From Allomyces macrogynus ATCC 38327 (Eukaryota > Blastocladiomycota > Blastocladiomycetes > Blastocladiales > Blastocladiaceae), in the NCBI GenBank assembly GCA_000151295.1, contig GG745364.1, positions 271,402 to 330,040 on the forward strand: a DNA stretch of 58,639 bases, written 5' to 3'. Of this stretch, positions 45,852-56,789 are shown one piece after another (position 1 is the first letter of the stretch; each line of letters begins with the position of its first letter). The position numbers and the translations under genes are program-made. The notes beneath the pieces are model-generated. The model ran no database searches, had not been told where the DNA came from, and was given only the letters and a program-made list of their open reading frames with translations.

Positions 45852-46482
45852 TCAGCTGCCGGCGCGCTCCCATTTGCCTCTTTTCGTTCATACCGTGGGG
45901 CGGACAACCATTCTCTCCCCCCAACGTGCGCCCTTGCTCCCTTCACCGACCGTCGCGTTGCTTCCCGTGCGGTCGCTGTCGAGGCGCCTTTGACTGCTCT
46001 TGTGTGCCCCTCGCTTGAACGGGTCCCGTCTGGACTCGCACTTGCGGGCAGGGTCCAGCGTTATTTGGGGTCGATCTCTGCCAGAACGCTGCGCTAAATT
46101 GGAAAGAAGAAATGAGAATACATTAGGATGAATCGTTCGTTACTCTTGTATTTTTTTGCTAAAGCGATGAGCGGCGCAATGTTTCTCCGCTTTCAGCGCT
46201 CTTGATCAACCCACGAAGTTGCCACGCTGGTGTGGTTGTTTTCGCTCTGGCAAATCGAACTGCTCCCTGTCGGTTCGTTCTTTCGTTGGCGCCCCCACCA
46301 ACCGCTCGCCTCACCGTTCCTTTCTCCCTTTGCACAGGCTAGACGAGGAGCAAGCTCGCGAGCGCGAGGAACAAGCTGCAGGAAGACCACCGCAAGCATC
46401 AGAATCAGCAACGCAGCAATACCAGCTGAAGGGACCGACCAGCCGCCACCGAGATTGCGACCCTCGCCAATCCGTAATTACC
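45852..46482. other. Intergenic region, SMS-like to EPT1
   Basis: About 630 bp between two + strand genes. It is comparatively AT-rich around 46080-46160. No gene was seen. Confidence 0.45.
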
Positions 46483-48051
46483 ATGACCGGCGTCTACATC
46501 CCCGCGGCGCTCCGCGGCAACCTGCGCAAGTACAAGTACGCGGGCACCGACAAATCGCTCGTCTCGCGGTATATCCTGCAGCCCTACTGGAATACGATTA
46601 TCAATTATGTGCCCATGTGGATGGCGTACGTCGTCGTCGTCACTACCCACAGCCAATTCCGCTCCGCGCGCGCGCTGACGGACAGTGCGATACCAGACCA
46701 AACCTCGTCACGCTCACGGGGTTCATGTTCATTGTCGTCAATGTCATGGTGACGCTCGCGCTGTCGGAAAACTTGACGGTGCCGCTGCCGAGCTGGTGCT
46801 ATTACATGTTTGGCGTGTTCCTGTTTGTGTACCAGTCGCTCGACGCAAGTATGTGCTTGTCCACCGCCGTGTGTGCGGAAATCGCGGAGACTCATGGCAG
46901 CACGTTGTAGTTGACGGCAAGCAGGCACGGCGCACGGGCCAGTCGGGCCCGCTGGGCGAGTTGTTTGACCACGGTACGTGCACAAATGAACGAGTGGAAG
47001 TGGGTCCGTATCGCTGTTCGAAAACTGACCTGCCGCTCTTGGTCGAATTTCAGGCTGCGACGCGCTCAACTCGACGGTACGGTGTTCGAGGTGGCGTGTA
47101 CGCATTGCGAGAACCGAGTTTTGGCTCACGCGCGAGTCTTGATCTTGGCACAGTTGACGGTGATTTGCGTCTCGTCAGCGCTCGACATTGGCCACTCGTA
47201 CTGGCACCTCGTGAGTCTTGTGTGCAGTACGTGTCCTCGTTTCCTCGTCATTCGCTTGCGCTGGTGCTAAAGTAGCGTTTTCGACTGGTAGCGCTCGGCA
47301 ACTTCTACCTGTCTACATGGGAAGAGTACCACACGGGCGTCCTCGCCCTCTCCTACTTCTCGGGCCCCGTTGAGGGCATTCTCGGCGTCGTCGCCATGTT
47401 CCTCGCCACCGGTCTCTACAGCCCGCGGTTCTGGCACCAGGCGACCCCGCTGCTCGCGATCCCGCTGTACCAGACCTTCATCTACCTGTCGATTGCGATT
47501 ATTGCCTTCAACATCATCACGAGCCTGATCAATGTCGTGCACGTCAAGCGCGCTGGCGCGATTCGCGCGCTCGTCGGGCTAGTGCCGTTTATCGGCACGT
47601 CGGCGCTGGTCGCCACCTGGGCCATGCTGTGGCCGCCGCTCGTGGAATCGCATGCGGTCCCGCTGTCGCTCTACGTGACGTTCTTGTTTGGGCTGCTCGT
47701 CGGGCGCATTATTGTCGCGCACGTCGTCAAGGCGCCGTTCCCGTTCACGAATGTGGCCATGGTCCCGCTGGTCGTGATTGTGGCGAATTTGGTGGTGGAG
47801 AAGGCGACGGGGTACGTGCTCCAGAAGGTTGCATTCTGGCGAGAAGGGGAAGCGAGAAACTAACTGATTTTTGTGTGCACAGGATTCGCGCGATTCCCGC
47901 CGATATGGACGTAACTGTGCTGTGGGCAACGGTCGCGTGGTCGGCGCTTGCCTACGCGCACTTTGCCAAGGACGTGATTGGCGATATTTGCGCCGAGTTG
48001 GACATTTGGTGCTTGGTGATCAAGCACCCGCTGCACAAGAAGAAGGCGTAA
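46483..48051 (+). CDS. EPT1: Choline/ethanolamine phosphotransferase (CDP-alcohol type)
   Basis: Final step of the Kennedy pathway: transfers phosphocholine or phosphoethanolamine from CDP-alcohol to diacylglycerol in the ER/Golgi. The start is ATG 46483 (MTGVYIPAALRGNLRKYKYA). Exons join in phase at donors GTACGT, GTATGT, GTACGT, GTACGG, GTACGT and GTACGT. The CDP-alcohol signature is complete across splices: LDAIDGKQARRTGQSGPLGE then LFDHGCDALNST, that is DG(x)2AR(x)8G(x)3D(x)3D. PNLVTLTGFMFIVVNVMV precedes it. Later segments include LGNFYLSTWEEYHTGVLAL, YFSGPVEGILGVVAMF, several membrane helices and a lysine-rich C-terminus (HPLHKKKA), which may act as an ER-retrieval signal. The first splice and the WEEYHTG block match Ept1/Cpt1. 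Which head group is preferred cannot be said. Confidence 0.94.
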
Positions 48052-48459
48052 AAGACGCTGGCGCGTGAAAGGAGATTTGGGCGTGTAGTTTTATTGTCAT
48101 TGCTGCGGCTACTGTCAGTGTCGCATCGTGTCGCGCACGTTGCAGCATCATCATTATTGTATAGTCTTTCATGTTGGTTGCCGCTGCTCGTGTTGGAACT
48201 TCCCAGCGATCATGCGATAGGGCATGCGGAGTCAAGTCCAAGCGTGACAACACGAATGTGGCCACAAGTGCGAGCCGATTGGCCGGATGTGCTCTCTCTC
48301 TCTGTCGCTCCGCTCCTCGTCAAACCGAGCTTGCAAGGTCCGATGCTCGCTGCCTGCGATCATCTACGATCACCCACAATGCAACAAGAATTATGATTGC
48401 GCTCTCTGACCGCGAAACTCACCATCACCTATGCAGATCATCAATTCTGAAACGCCAAC
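48052..48459. other. Intergenic region
   Basis: About 410 bp between EPT1 and the ARF-like locus. No gene was seen. Confidence 0.4.
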
Positions 48460-49116
48460 ATGGGCCAGATTGTCACCCAGGTTACGGACCTGATTCGTCC
48501 ACCAAAGAAGACGCGCATTTTGATGCTGGGGCTCTTTTACTCAGGCAAAAAGACCCTCCTGGAACGCATGGATTTCGGACCCGTGGAGCGGACGCAAGTC
48601 ACCGTTGGTACGGCGCGCGTCCTCGGATCCATGCATGGGAGGCAGTTGACACCCCGCTTGTACATTTCGTCGTGCAGCCTTGACCGTCAGGTCTTTCTAT
48701 TGTCTGCAGCTCGCGTTGTCGGTCCCCTTTTGCTCACGGACTAACTGAATATCCACCAGGACGGTCAATACGTCGAGGGTCCAGATCACAACGTGGGATC
48801 TGGGTCTCAGCCAGACAATTCCTTGGTTTTATAATCAGCCGTGTTCGTCCACCTTCCCTCATTCACTCGGCAACCTGTATTCTGTCCACTCATGGGTCAC
48901 TCCTTTCACGAGCTCAAGCATCTGCCGCTTCACGTGTTTGCCAACAAGCGCGACTTGCCGTCGGCCACGCCCGTGGCCGAGATGGTAAAGAAGCTCGAGC
49001 CCATGAAATGGCACGTGCAAGAGTCGGTCGGGCTGACAGGGGGTGGGGGTGTTTGAGGGAATGGAGTGGCTCGCTGGCGTCATCAAGGAGGGGCGAAACG
49101 CAGCGACCACGTCCTG
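48460..49116 (+). pseudogene. Degenerate ARF/ARL-like small GTPase locus
   Basis: ATG 48460 starts MGQIVTQVTDLIRPPKKTRI, including an ARF-type N-terminal Gly2. It continues LMLGLFYSGKKTLLERMDFG. The P-loop reads GLFYSGKKT where ARFs have GLDAAGKTT, so the Mg-binding Thr is displaced. A later block reads RTVNTSRVQITTWDLGLSQT, corresponding to ARF FTVWDVGGQ but with the GQ altered. A last block reads LPLHVFANKRDLPSATPVAE, with N-K-x-D present, then MKWHVQESVGLTGG. The frame must then change by one base in a G run at about 49047 to read VFEGMEWLAGVIKEGRNA. The switch I segment and the region after switch II (the VVDSxDxxR strand and helix) are missing. This could be a pseudogene, or a very divergent gene with one homopolymer error and unrecognised exons. 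Confidence 0.55.
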
Positions 49117-49317
49117 AAGTTGGGTGGAGAAGTGAGGAATAGACACAAGGTATGCAAACAAGAGATTCATTTCCAAATTCCATTCTGATGTTACCGTTCC
49201 GTGCTACACTATTTTACAATCGTCGACCGCCTACTATACAAATTTCCTCGCCGCACCCGGCTGGCGAGAGAGAAACGGCGCGACAACTTGAGCGATAACG
49301 ACACTTGACCTTCCGGC

Positions 49318-50121
49318 TTAGAACCCGCAGTGCGTCGTGGGCAGCGGTGCGCACCCGCCGTGCGCATCTGCACCCGCGCCAATACCGACACCGACACCGA
49401 CATGCGCATCAAACCCGCCGCCAACGTGCGCGTCCGCGCCCGAACCCCACCCGCCGTGGTACGCGTCACCGCCAAATCCGCCGTTACCGCCAAATCCGCC
49501 GTGGCCCCAGCCGCTTAAGTCGATGTTGCCGCCCGCAAACACGTCGCCGCCCCACTGGCCGCCAGCGTGCGCGCCGGCACCGACTTGGGCGTGGCCACCA
49601 AGACCCGCATCGACTTGAGCGTGCCCGCCAACGTGCCCGCCCGCGCCAACCTGGGCATGGCCGCCCGCGTGCGCGCCGGCTCCGACTTGAACTTGTCCGC
49701 CAACATGCGCGCCCGCGTCGACTTGAGCGTGCCCGCCGACGTGACCCGACGCGTTGCCGCCGACTCCGACTTGGCCCCCGATATGGCCGCCCGCATGACC
49801 GCCGGCACCGACTTGACCGCCAACGTGGCCCGACGCGTTGCCACCGACGCACGCGCCCGTATCGACTTGAGCGTGCCCGCCAACGTGACCTGACGCGTTA
49901 CCGCCAACGTGGCCCGAAACGTTGCCGCCGCCACCGACTTGACCGCCGACTTGACCGCCGACTTGACCGCCAATATGGCCGCCAGAACCGACTTGACCGC
50001 CGGCATGGCCGCCGGCCCCGACTTGACCACCAATATGACCACCCGCCGACCCGCCCGCATGGCCGCCGAGATGAATGGGCTGGCACGGCGCGACGGTGAT
50101 GGGGACACAGGCGAAGGTCAT
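49318..50121 (-). CDS. Gly/His/Val-rich repeat protein
   Basis: ATG 50121 opens a single-exon, 267-aa frame ending TAA 49318. After a short head (MTFACVPITVAPCQPIHLGG) nearly the whole protein is repeats of GGHVGG, GGQVGA/GGQVGG and GGHAQVDAGAHV-type units. Val, Ala, Gln, Asp and His alternate with Gly pairs. A distinct C-terminal part is aromatic and Gly-rich (LSGWGHGGFGGNGGFGGDAY), then GVGVGIGAGADA and a Cys-containing end. There is no signal peptide or membrane helix in the usual sense. The strong TATA box suggests high expression. It might be a structural, wall-associated or metal-binding (His-rich) protein, or form a beta-helix-like or silk-like assembly. I recognise no family. The DNA repeat makes antisense frames look open too, but only this frame has ATG, TATA and a sensible length. 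Confidence 0.7.
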   Translation of the reverse strand: MTFACVPITVAPCQPIHLGGHAGGSAGGHIGGQVGAGGHAGGQVGSGGHIGGQVGGQVGGQVGGGGNVSGHVGGNASGHVGGHAQVDTGACVGGNASGHVGGQVGAGGHAGGHIGGQVGVGGNASGHVGGHAQVDAGAHVGGQVQVGAGAHAGGHAQVGAGGHVGGHAQVDAGLGGHAQVGAGAHAGGQWGGDVFAGGNIDLSGWGHGGFGGNGGFGGDAYHGGWGSGADAHVGGGFDAHVGVGVGIGAGADAHGGCAPLPTTHCGF

Positions 50122-51590
50122 CTTGCTTGGTTACTTGGTGGAGTAGCTTGGAAAGCTTGGAGAGAACCGCCTGCTGGTGGAGACGATTGGGTGGAGAGAG
50201 TGGAGCGGATGTCGCTGTGGATGATGGACTGGAATCGCGGTGGGAGAGAGCGGTATTTATACGGTACGGTGCCGGATCTGGTGCGGGTTCGAAGTGCCGA
50301 CACGTGCACCCACAACGGCAAGGATACGCACATTGCGTCCCCGGATACGAGCGGAGCCAAGCGAGCACGAAACTGAGCGTTGCTCGAGCTGCCGAGAGCC
50401 CACATTCGTGCTTCGAATCGCTCGAGTCCCGCTCGTGAAATGCGAGTGCCGTTGCTGCGGAGGCTGGAGTGGTTCATGGTCGCGAGGCGACGTTCAGCCC
50501 ACATGCTCAGGCTGCCGTTCATGAGCTGCTGCGGATCGGGCGTCGAAGTAAGCAATCGGCCCGCGCCTGTGGCGGTAGCAACGCACAGTGAGGGTAATTT
50601 TGCAAATGGCGCCACCCGAGGTGTTGCTCCTTGTGGTCTTTTTGCAACAGAAGGGATTTTCCGATATGGGAGGTGTGCTTGTGTGGAGCACGCCGCGCAC
50701 CTGGCCCGTCTACGCACGCGCGGACGCCTCCAACGTTCATGAATGAGGCGTTCCGCTGCAGCAAGGCTCGCCCCGGGTAATATCAATGCGCACGCGGTCG
50801 CGTGCACGGCTGGTCGGTGGCAGCGCGCGGGGCGCGAACGACGAGAGACTGTTGATGTGCCCAGTGATGTCCCCGCGCGACGACCGCAGATGTGTATAGG
50901 ATCGTGTGTGGGCCACCGAGCTGCGGAATGCGCCCCGTCATGAACGGATGAGGCGGTTGGACTGGACAGCCCTTCCGCAGCAAATTGCAAGGCCTGTGAT
51001 GTGTTGTGCCCTGCGTTGTGGCGATGGGAACATCCTCTGGGCGCGAATATGAAATGGGGTGCACGGTCGGATCAGGTCACGTTACGTGGGCCTTCCGCGA
51101 GGATGGCAGAGTGTGGTTGTATTCTCACGTCTCTCTGTGGCATGGAGCCTGCTTTGCAAACGGCTTCCAGGGAGGAAAGTCGGGACAAGTGCAAGCGAAA
51201 CCGGTGAAGTCGCCCAAGCGTCCTTACTTGCGCCTTGATGGTGTTGAAGTGATCGGTCCGCGGCACCGAGCGTTTCTCTTGACTGTCGACGCGGACCACT
51301 GTTGAGCGGTGGATCGCATACTGCACGACGAGCTGCTGCTGGGCTTCCTCTCGACGACGGACGCGGTGAAGCAACAAGGATGCAATGGTTTCATTTGAGA
51401 GCCAACACATTGAGCACGAATGAGAAATGGAAACGGTTCCGTGAGCTGTTGGGAATTGCGAACCAACGAAAGCCAACCAGAAGAATCCCGCGAAACAAAA
51501 CAACACAAACTATGACAACGGCCGCGTCGCGTCCAAATCACTCGCAAAGGCGGCCGCAACATCCATCAGAGCACTCTCCACCATTTGCGA
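50122..51590. other. Intergenic region, possible small ORF
   Basis: About 1.5 kb between the Gly-rich gene and the 3' end of the large EGF/REJ gene (both -). One + strand frame from ATG 51024 to 51305 reads CTVGSGHVTWAFREDGRVWL and so on (93 aa), but it lacks the G/C third-position bias and any recognisable family. Otherwise nothing is supported beyond the TATA box. Confidence 0.35.
50254..50261 (-). promoter_or_regulatory. TATA box of the Gly/His/Val-rich gene
   Basis: TATAAATA on the minus strand, 133 bp upstream of the ATG at 50121, within CGTATAAATACC. This 12-mer is identical to the one in front of GAPDH. Confidence 0.7.
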
Positions 51591-54500
51591 TCACAGTGTC
51601 GGCGACGACACGGCCTCGTGGTACCCGCGCGCAGCCTTGCGGCGCTTCCACAGAATAAATCCTCCGCCACCCAGCACCACCGCGCCCACAACTGCGCCCG
51701 CAGCAATCGCGCCTGGCTGTCCAGGATCCGGCACCGTCTCGGCCTTGACCTGTGCCTGGACCGAGAAATCTGAGTACATCGGACAAGTGCACGTCACTTG
51801 CGACGGCGCCGTCGGGTCGACGGTCGTCGTACACCCGGACGAAGTCCACTGCGCGCCGTCCCAGAAGACGCACGCTGGTGCGGACCCGGCGGGGACGGCC
51901 GTCGTGTTGACGGTAGTCGAAAACGTGAAATTGAGCGTGTGCGTTGAGAGCGGCGTGGTGGTCCCGTTCGCAATCGCATTGACTGACAAAATCGTCGCCA
52001 CCATGTGCAGCGCCGCGTCCGCCGACCCGTGCAGTGACGGCCAATTGACGGCGTGCACGTCGAGGCACCCGGCGGGCATCGTCGCCGGCAAGGTCATTGA
52101 GAAATTGCCGACTGGGCGCGTCGAATCTCCTGAGTCGGTCCCCGTCGCGGCAATCCGGCGGCCCGAAGCAATGAACGACGCCGTCGAAATCACTGTCGGG
52201 ACCGACGACACGGCGCACGATTCGCCAGCAATCGTCGCGAGCACGAGCGCCTGCACCTGTGCGATCACGCGCTGCGCAGCGTCGGCCGCAGGCGCGGCCG
52301 CACGGGGCACTTGGCGCCGCCGGAGTGCGGGCGCGCCTGACGCCGTCGTCGAGTTGGCCAGGTTCTGCAACACGTTGTCGAGAGCGCGCGCGATGGACTG
52401 GGCCTGGCGCACATCAAGCGACCGGAGCAGACCGCCGACCTTGACGCGGCACCCGGCGAGCGACGACTCGACGAGGTCGAGGCACGCGGCAAACGACGTT
52501 GCGTTGGCGCCCTTGAGATCGAGCGCGGCGAGGACGCCGAGGGCGCGAACCGCAGTCTCGGGGCTCGGGAGGAGGTTGCCAATGGCTGCCGTCGACGTGG
52601 TCAAGACCGACGCCGTCAAAGATTTGATTTTGTCGCGGTCGTCGTGCGAAACGGAGCCGGGTAAGTCGGCGACCATGGCCGTGATCGCATTGAGCGTCGT
52701 GAGTGCCGCGGTCGGGTTGGTGCGCGCGGCGGCACGCGCCAGCGCGAGAAGCGCCACGGCCATTTCGAGCACCGCCGAGTTGTTGGACGCGGCCGCGCCG
52801 GACCCGCGCACGAGCGTGACTTGCTGTGTGGCAAGCGCCGTCGCACCCGCCGCGTCCGTGACGACCACGTAGACACTCTTGGCTGCCGTGGGCAGTGTCA
52901 CAGCCTCGACAACCGGCGACATTGTCAAAACCAAATCATTTGGAATGAGATTCCCACTGCGCGGCGCCTGGACCGCGTATCCAAACGTATACGAAAGCGG
53001 CGACGTCCCGCCCGTCCAATTCCCCGTGGCGATACGGAATGTATCATTGAACGCGATCCCCGACGCCGGGTTCCCGCTCACCATATTCGCCGGGTTCGCA
53101 TTCACGACCGAGACGGATCCGCCCGCCGGTGCAGCAGCGACAGGCACCGTCAAATCGGCCCAGGTCGTGACCCCCGAAGGCAGCACGACCGTGACGCGGA
53201 ACGTGACATCCTGGCCCGCCGGGAGCACGTCGCGGCCAATCACCAGGTACCGATGGCTTCTCTTCACGCGCGACAAATCGACCGAAGCCGTACTGTTGGG
53301 CGCAATCGCCCACGCGACGGACTTGGGCTCCAAGTCGCGCCCGGAATCCGGGTCTGAGACCTGCGCCCACAGCGAGACCCCCTGCGACGCCGTCACTGCA
53401 CCGGACGCGGGCCACTGCGAGACGACTACGGCGGGCACCATCGCGTCGACGACTGTGACGCGCGCCTTGGCCACGGCCGTGCGCGGCGGATTCGTTCCTT
53501 CGTCGATCACTTGACAAAACACGTTATACGCGGCGCCTGGCGTCAGGGAGCGTGCCGGGTAGACGAGGTTCTTGTTGCGGCCGACCGACTGGCACCCGCC
53601 ACCGCCCGTGTCGCAAGCGACCCACAAGTACGTGTACCGCGTGTCGTTGCCCCTGAGGTTGTCCTGGTCCACGACCGCGACCGTGAGCCGGTTGGCTCTG
53701 CCCGCGGCCACCTGAACGGACGTGCCAGCCGTGATCGACGCGACAAGCGGGCTCGGGATCACGGTGAACGGCGCCGAGACCGAGTACGCGGTGCCGTTGT
53801 AACCGACGGAACCCGTGACCGTGTAGGTCCCGTAACCGAGCTGCGCAAACGGCAGCGCTATGTTGGGCCCGACCACGGTACCGCCGACGGAAGTGATGTT
53901 GACACTGTCGTAGTGCGGGTCCGTGAGCGTCCACGAGTAGTTGAACGACACACTCGACGCGTCGATCCCGGAACACGCCGGGAAGCCGACCGACAAGAAC
54001 TGCGACAACGAGTCGCCGAGCCGCCCCTGGAACCCGGCTGCCGCGAGCACGAGTTGCGGAACCGCCGAGAGCGGCGACCGGGTCACGGTGACGGTCTGCT
54101 GCGACGACGAGTAGACAGTTCTGTTGGCGACGACGGCGACACGCACTCTCACCGACAATGGGCGCGCGACCGTGACCGCCGTGGCGGGCACCGTCACGAA
54201 ACTCTGCGTGCCATTCGCCGCCGAGAATGCGGCGACCGCGGCCGAGGAGTTGCCCTGGTACTGGTAATAATATCTCAGCTCGCCGCCCGACGATGATGTC
54301 GACTGCGACAAATCGATGGTGATGGGACTGTCGTCGCACGCGGCGAGGAGCGCGGGCGCCGTCGCGATGACCGACACGGTCGGTGAGACCGATGGCATCG
54401 GCGGCGTGATAATGGCCGTGATATCGACCGACCCGCCGCTAGGGGCCACCACCGGCTGGGCCTGGCGCCGCGCGAGGTGCGTCGCGCCGTCGTGCTCGCG

Positions 54501-56789
54501 GTGCAGTGCGCCAGTCGCGATAAACACGTGCTCGGTCTCAGCGACCGCAACGGCCTCGGGCACCGGATCAATCCGCGCGCTGGCGGCGTGCGCCTTGGAC
54601 AAGAGCCCGCGAATATCCGACGAGAAATCGGCAATCGCGTGCGTACGGGCCATGACGACGCCGTCCCACGTCGACCGCGCCGCGTCCTTGCTCGAGCTGG
54701 TCCCGCCGAGTGGAAGCGTGCGGCGGCGCGTCACCGTCGAATCGACACCCGCAACCAACACATCTGCATGACTCGCAGCCGCGGCGCGCGCGAGGACCGC
54801 GAGCATCCCTGGTTTCGCAACGACGCGCGGCGGCATGGGAACGACAAACTCGCTCGCGACTTTGGCAATCCCACGACGCAGAAGCGCGTCCGTCGAGAGC
54901 GGCGCATCATCGCGGTCGGCGAGCACGAGTTTCCACGCGCGGTGCACCCACTCGTCCTTGGCCGCCATCGTGCGCAACGCGCCGGCCTCCTCGTCCGACA
55001 CTGCATCCGCCGCGACAATTATCTCGAGCGCCGGGTACCGCTGGTCCTCGAGCGCAGCGACCGCGCGCTTCAACCCGTTCATCGACGCGCCACGCGGGTG
55101 CGCGATCACTACGGCAATCGGCACGACCGCCGTCGCCGACGCGCACGTTGGCTTGGTCCGCGCGAGATCCACAATCGTATCCACCCACTTGTTCTGCGCG
55201 GTCTCGATCTCATCCACGGACTTGACGGCCACCCCGTGCTCGATCACGCGCGTCAGTTGATCCACGAGATCGTCCACCACATCAATGCCCGGCAAGCCGA
55301 CACGCCCGCGCACGAGCGGCGCTCCCGTCATTTCCACTTCCTGTGCGATCTGCGCGTGCGCGAGCGCCGCAGGCACCACCGCCGCACGCACGTGTGCCGC
55401 GTCGGTCACGACCGCGAGCACGGCGACCGGTGTAAGAGACGCGTCGTGTACTTCGACGGCGAAAGCCGGCCATTTCGCGGCGCGCGCACGGACCAGGTCG
55501 ATGCCCGCGGCATCGCGGCCAACGGGACCAAGGAGCGTGACGTGGAGGTCCGACGCGGTCGAGTGCACGCGGTCGAGCGCGTCGAGGAACGCGGCGAGGC
55601 CCGGGTCGTCGGCGGTGATGGGCCCGAGGTAGACAAAGTTGCGGATCCGAGTCGCGTCGCCGCTGGTGCGAGACGAGAGCGGGTGCGTCCGCGCCTTGTG
55701 TGCGCCGGACGTGAGCAGCGGCGCGACGACTGCGTCCGACTCCCCCTTAGCCAAATCCCGGAGTGCCTTTGTCGCAAACACGACATGGTCGGCCAACTCG
55801 ATCGTGCGGTCGCGCATCACGTCCGCGGCACGTTCCCCGGCCTTGCTCTGCGCGGCGTGCGTGACTCCAACGACAAGGTGCGAGCCCAGGCACCGCGTTC
55901 CGAGCGCTTGTGCCGCGACCGTGTGGAACGCGGCATTCGCGTTCGCGTCAAAGTAGACCACGTCAAACGGCGTCGCGCGCGTCGCGAGGTCTTGCAGGAC
56001 GGCGACAGATGCGGCGGGGATGCCGGCTCCGGGCACGCGCTCGATGGTCGCACCGTCGAGGTCGAGCCGGGCCGTCGTGAAAACGGTCACGTCGAGACCC
56101 GCACGCACGAGCGCTTGCGCGAGGTAGACGTTGCTGTCGCGCTCGACGCCGGCGGTTGCAGAGGTGATGGTCGAGTCAACAAAGAGTGCGACGGACCGGC
56201 GGCGCGTAGGGTCATCTGGAATGGGAGGGACACAGTTTGAGTGTGAGGGGAGCGGGCGAGGACGTGGAGGGTACTTGACGGATGGATCGCGTACCGTTGA
56301 TCTCGGCCGTGGGTTGGCCGAGCGCGACGCGCGTCGAGCAGTCGGTGCCGGCGAACCCGGCGTCGCAAAAGCACGCGCCGGTGGCGGTGACGAGGCCGTG
56401 GCCCGAGCATTCGAGTAGGTTGAAGGGTGCAGAGGGGACGACGCTGTCCTCGTCGGCCAAATGGGCCGCCTGATGGGAGCGCGAGTGTGATCAGAGATCC
56501 TTTTCGCACCAACACAAAAACGCATTCAAACGCACGTACCAATCGAGTCGACGGCCCGCGGAAAACAAAGATGATCAAGACGACGAAGAGCGGCACCGCA
56601 AAGAGAATCACGAGCCTGTCGAGCTTGACCGTCTACACACGCACAGTGACGCGTCAATTCCTGAATCAAACAACCGTCGTTATGTCGAGCAAAGCGAATT
56701 CGTACATCACGCCACGTCTTGGGCGGCCGGCGCTCCTCGACGCTCGCCGGCAGCGCGTCGCCGATAAGGGCGCGTTTTTCCTCGTTCAT
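51591..56789 (-). CDS. Giant EGF / GT4-like / GT2-like / REJ / GPS membrane protein
   Basis: ATG 56789 starts MNEEKRALIGDALPASVEER. Three short exons precede a 4.6-kb exon, through donors GTACGA, GTACGT and GTACGC, all in phase; total about 1,660 aa. Order: cytoplasmic head; signal-anchor helix (LVILFAVPLFVVLIIFVF); EGF-like module (LECSGHGLVTATGACFCDAG with FAGTDC); GT4-like Rossmann region (SVALFVDSTITSATAGVERD and SNVYLAQALVRAGLDVTVFT, later FVYLGPITADDPGLAAFLDA); GT2-like region (KRAVAALEDQRYPALEIIVA); then REJ/PKD-like beta sequence beginning CDDSPITIDLSQSTSSSGGE and rich in NxS/T sites. A helical GAIN-like stretch follows, then a GPS-like motif (ACVFWDGAQWTSSGC to TCTCPMYSDFSV), a second helix (AIAAGAVVGAVVLGGGGFIL) and tail WKRRKAARGYHEAVSSPTL. 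The GT2 DxD is replaced (VVPMPP) and the GPS His is lost, so it is likely a non-catalytic, uncleaved surface receptor or lectin. Confidence 0.85.

Noticed and set aside
50118..50990. 290-codon minus-strand frame upstream of the Gly-rich gene
   Set aside because: It overlaps the TATA box and promoter of the Gly-rich gene, has mixed composition with no codon bias and no recognisable domain.
54477..56240. 587-codon + strand frame over the giant receptor gene
   Set aside because: Arg/Asp/His-rich shadow of the minus-strand gene; no splice logic or family match.
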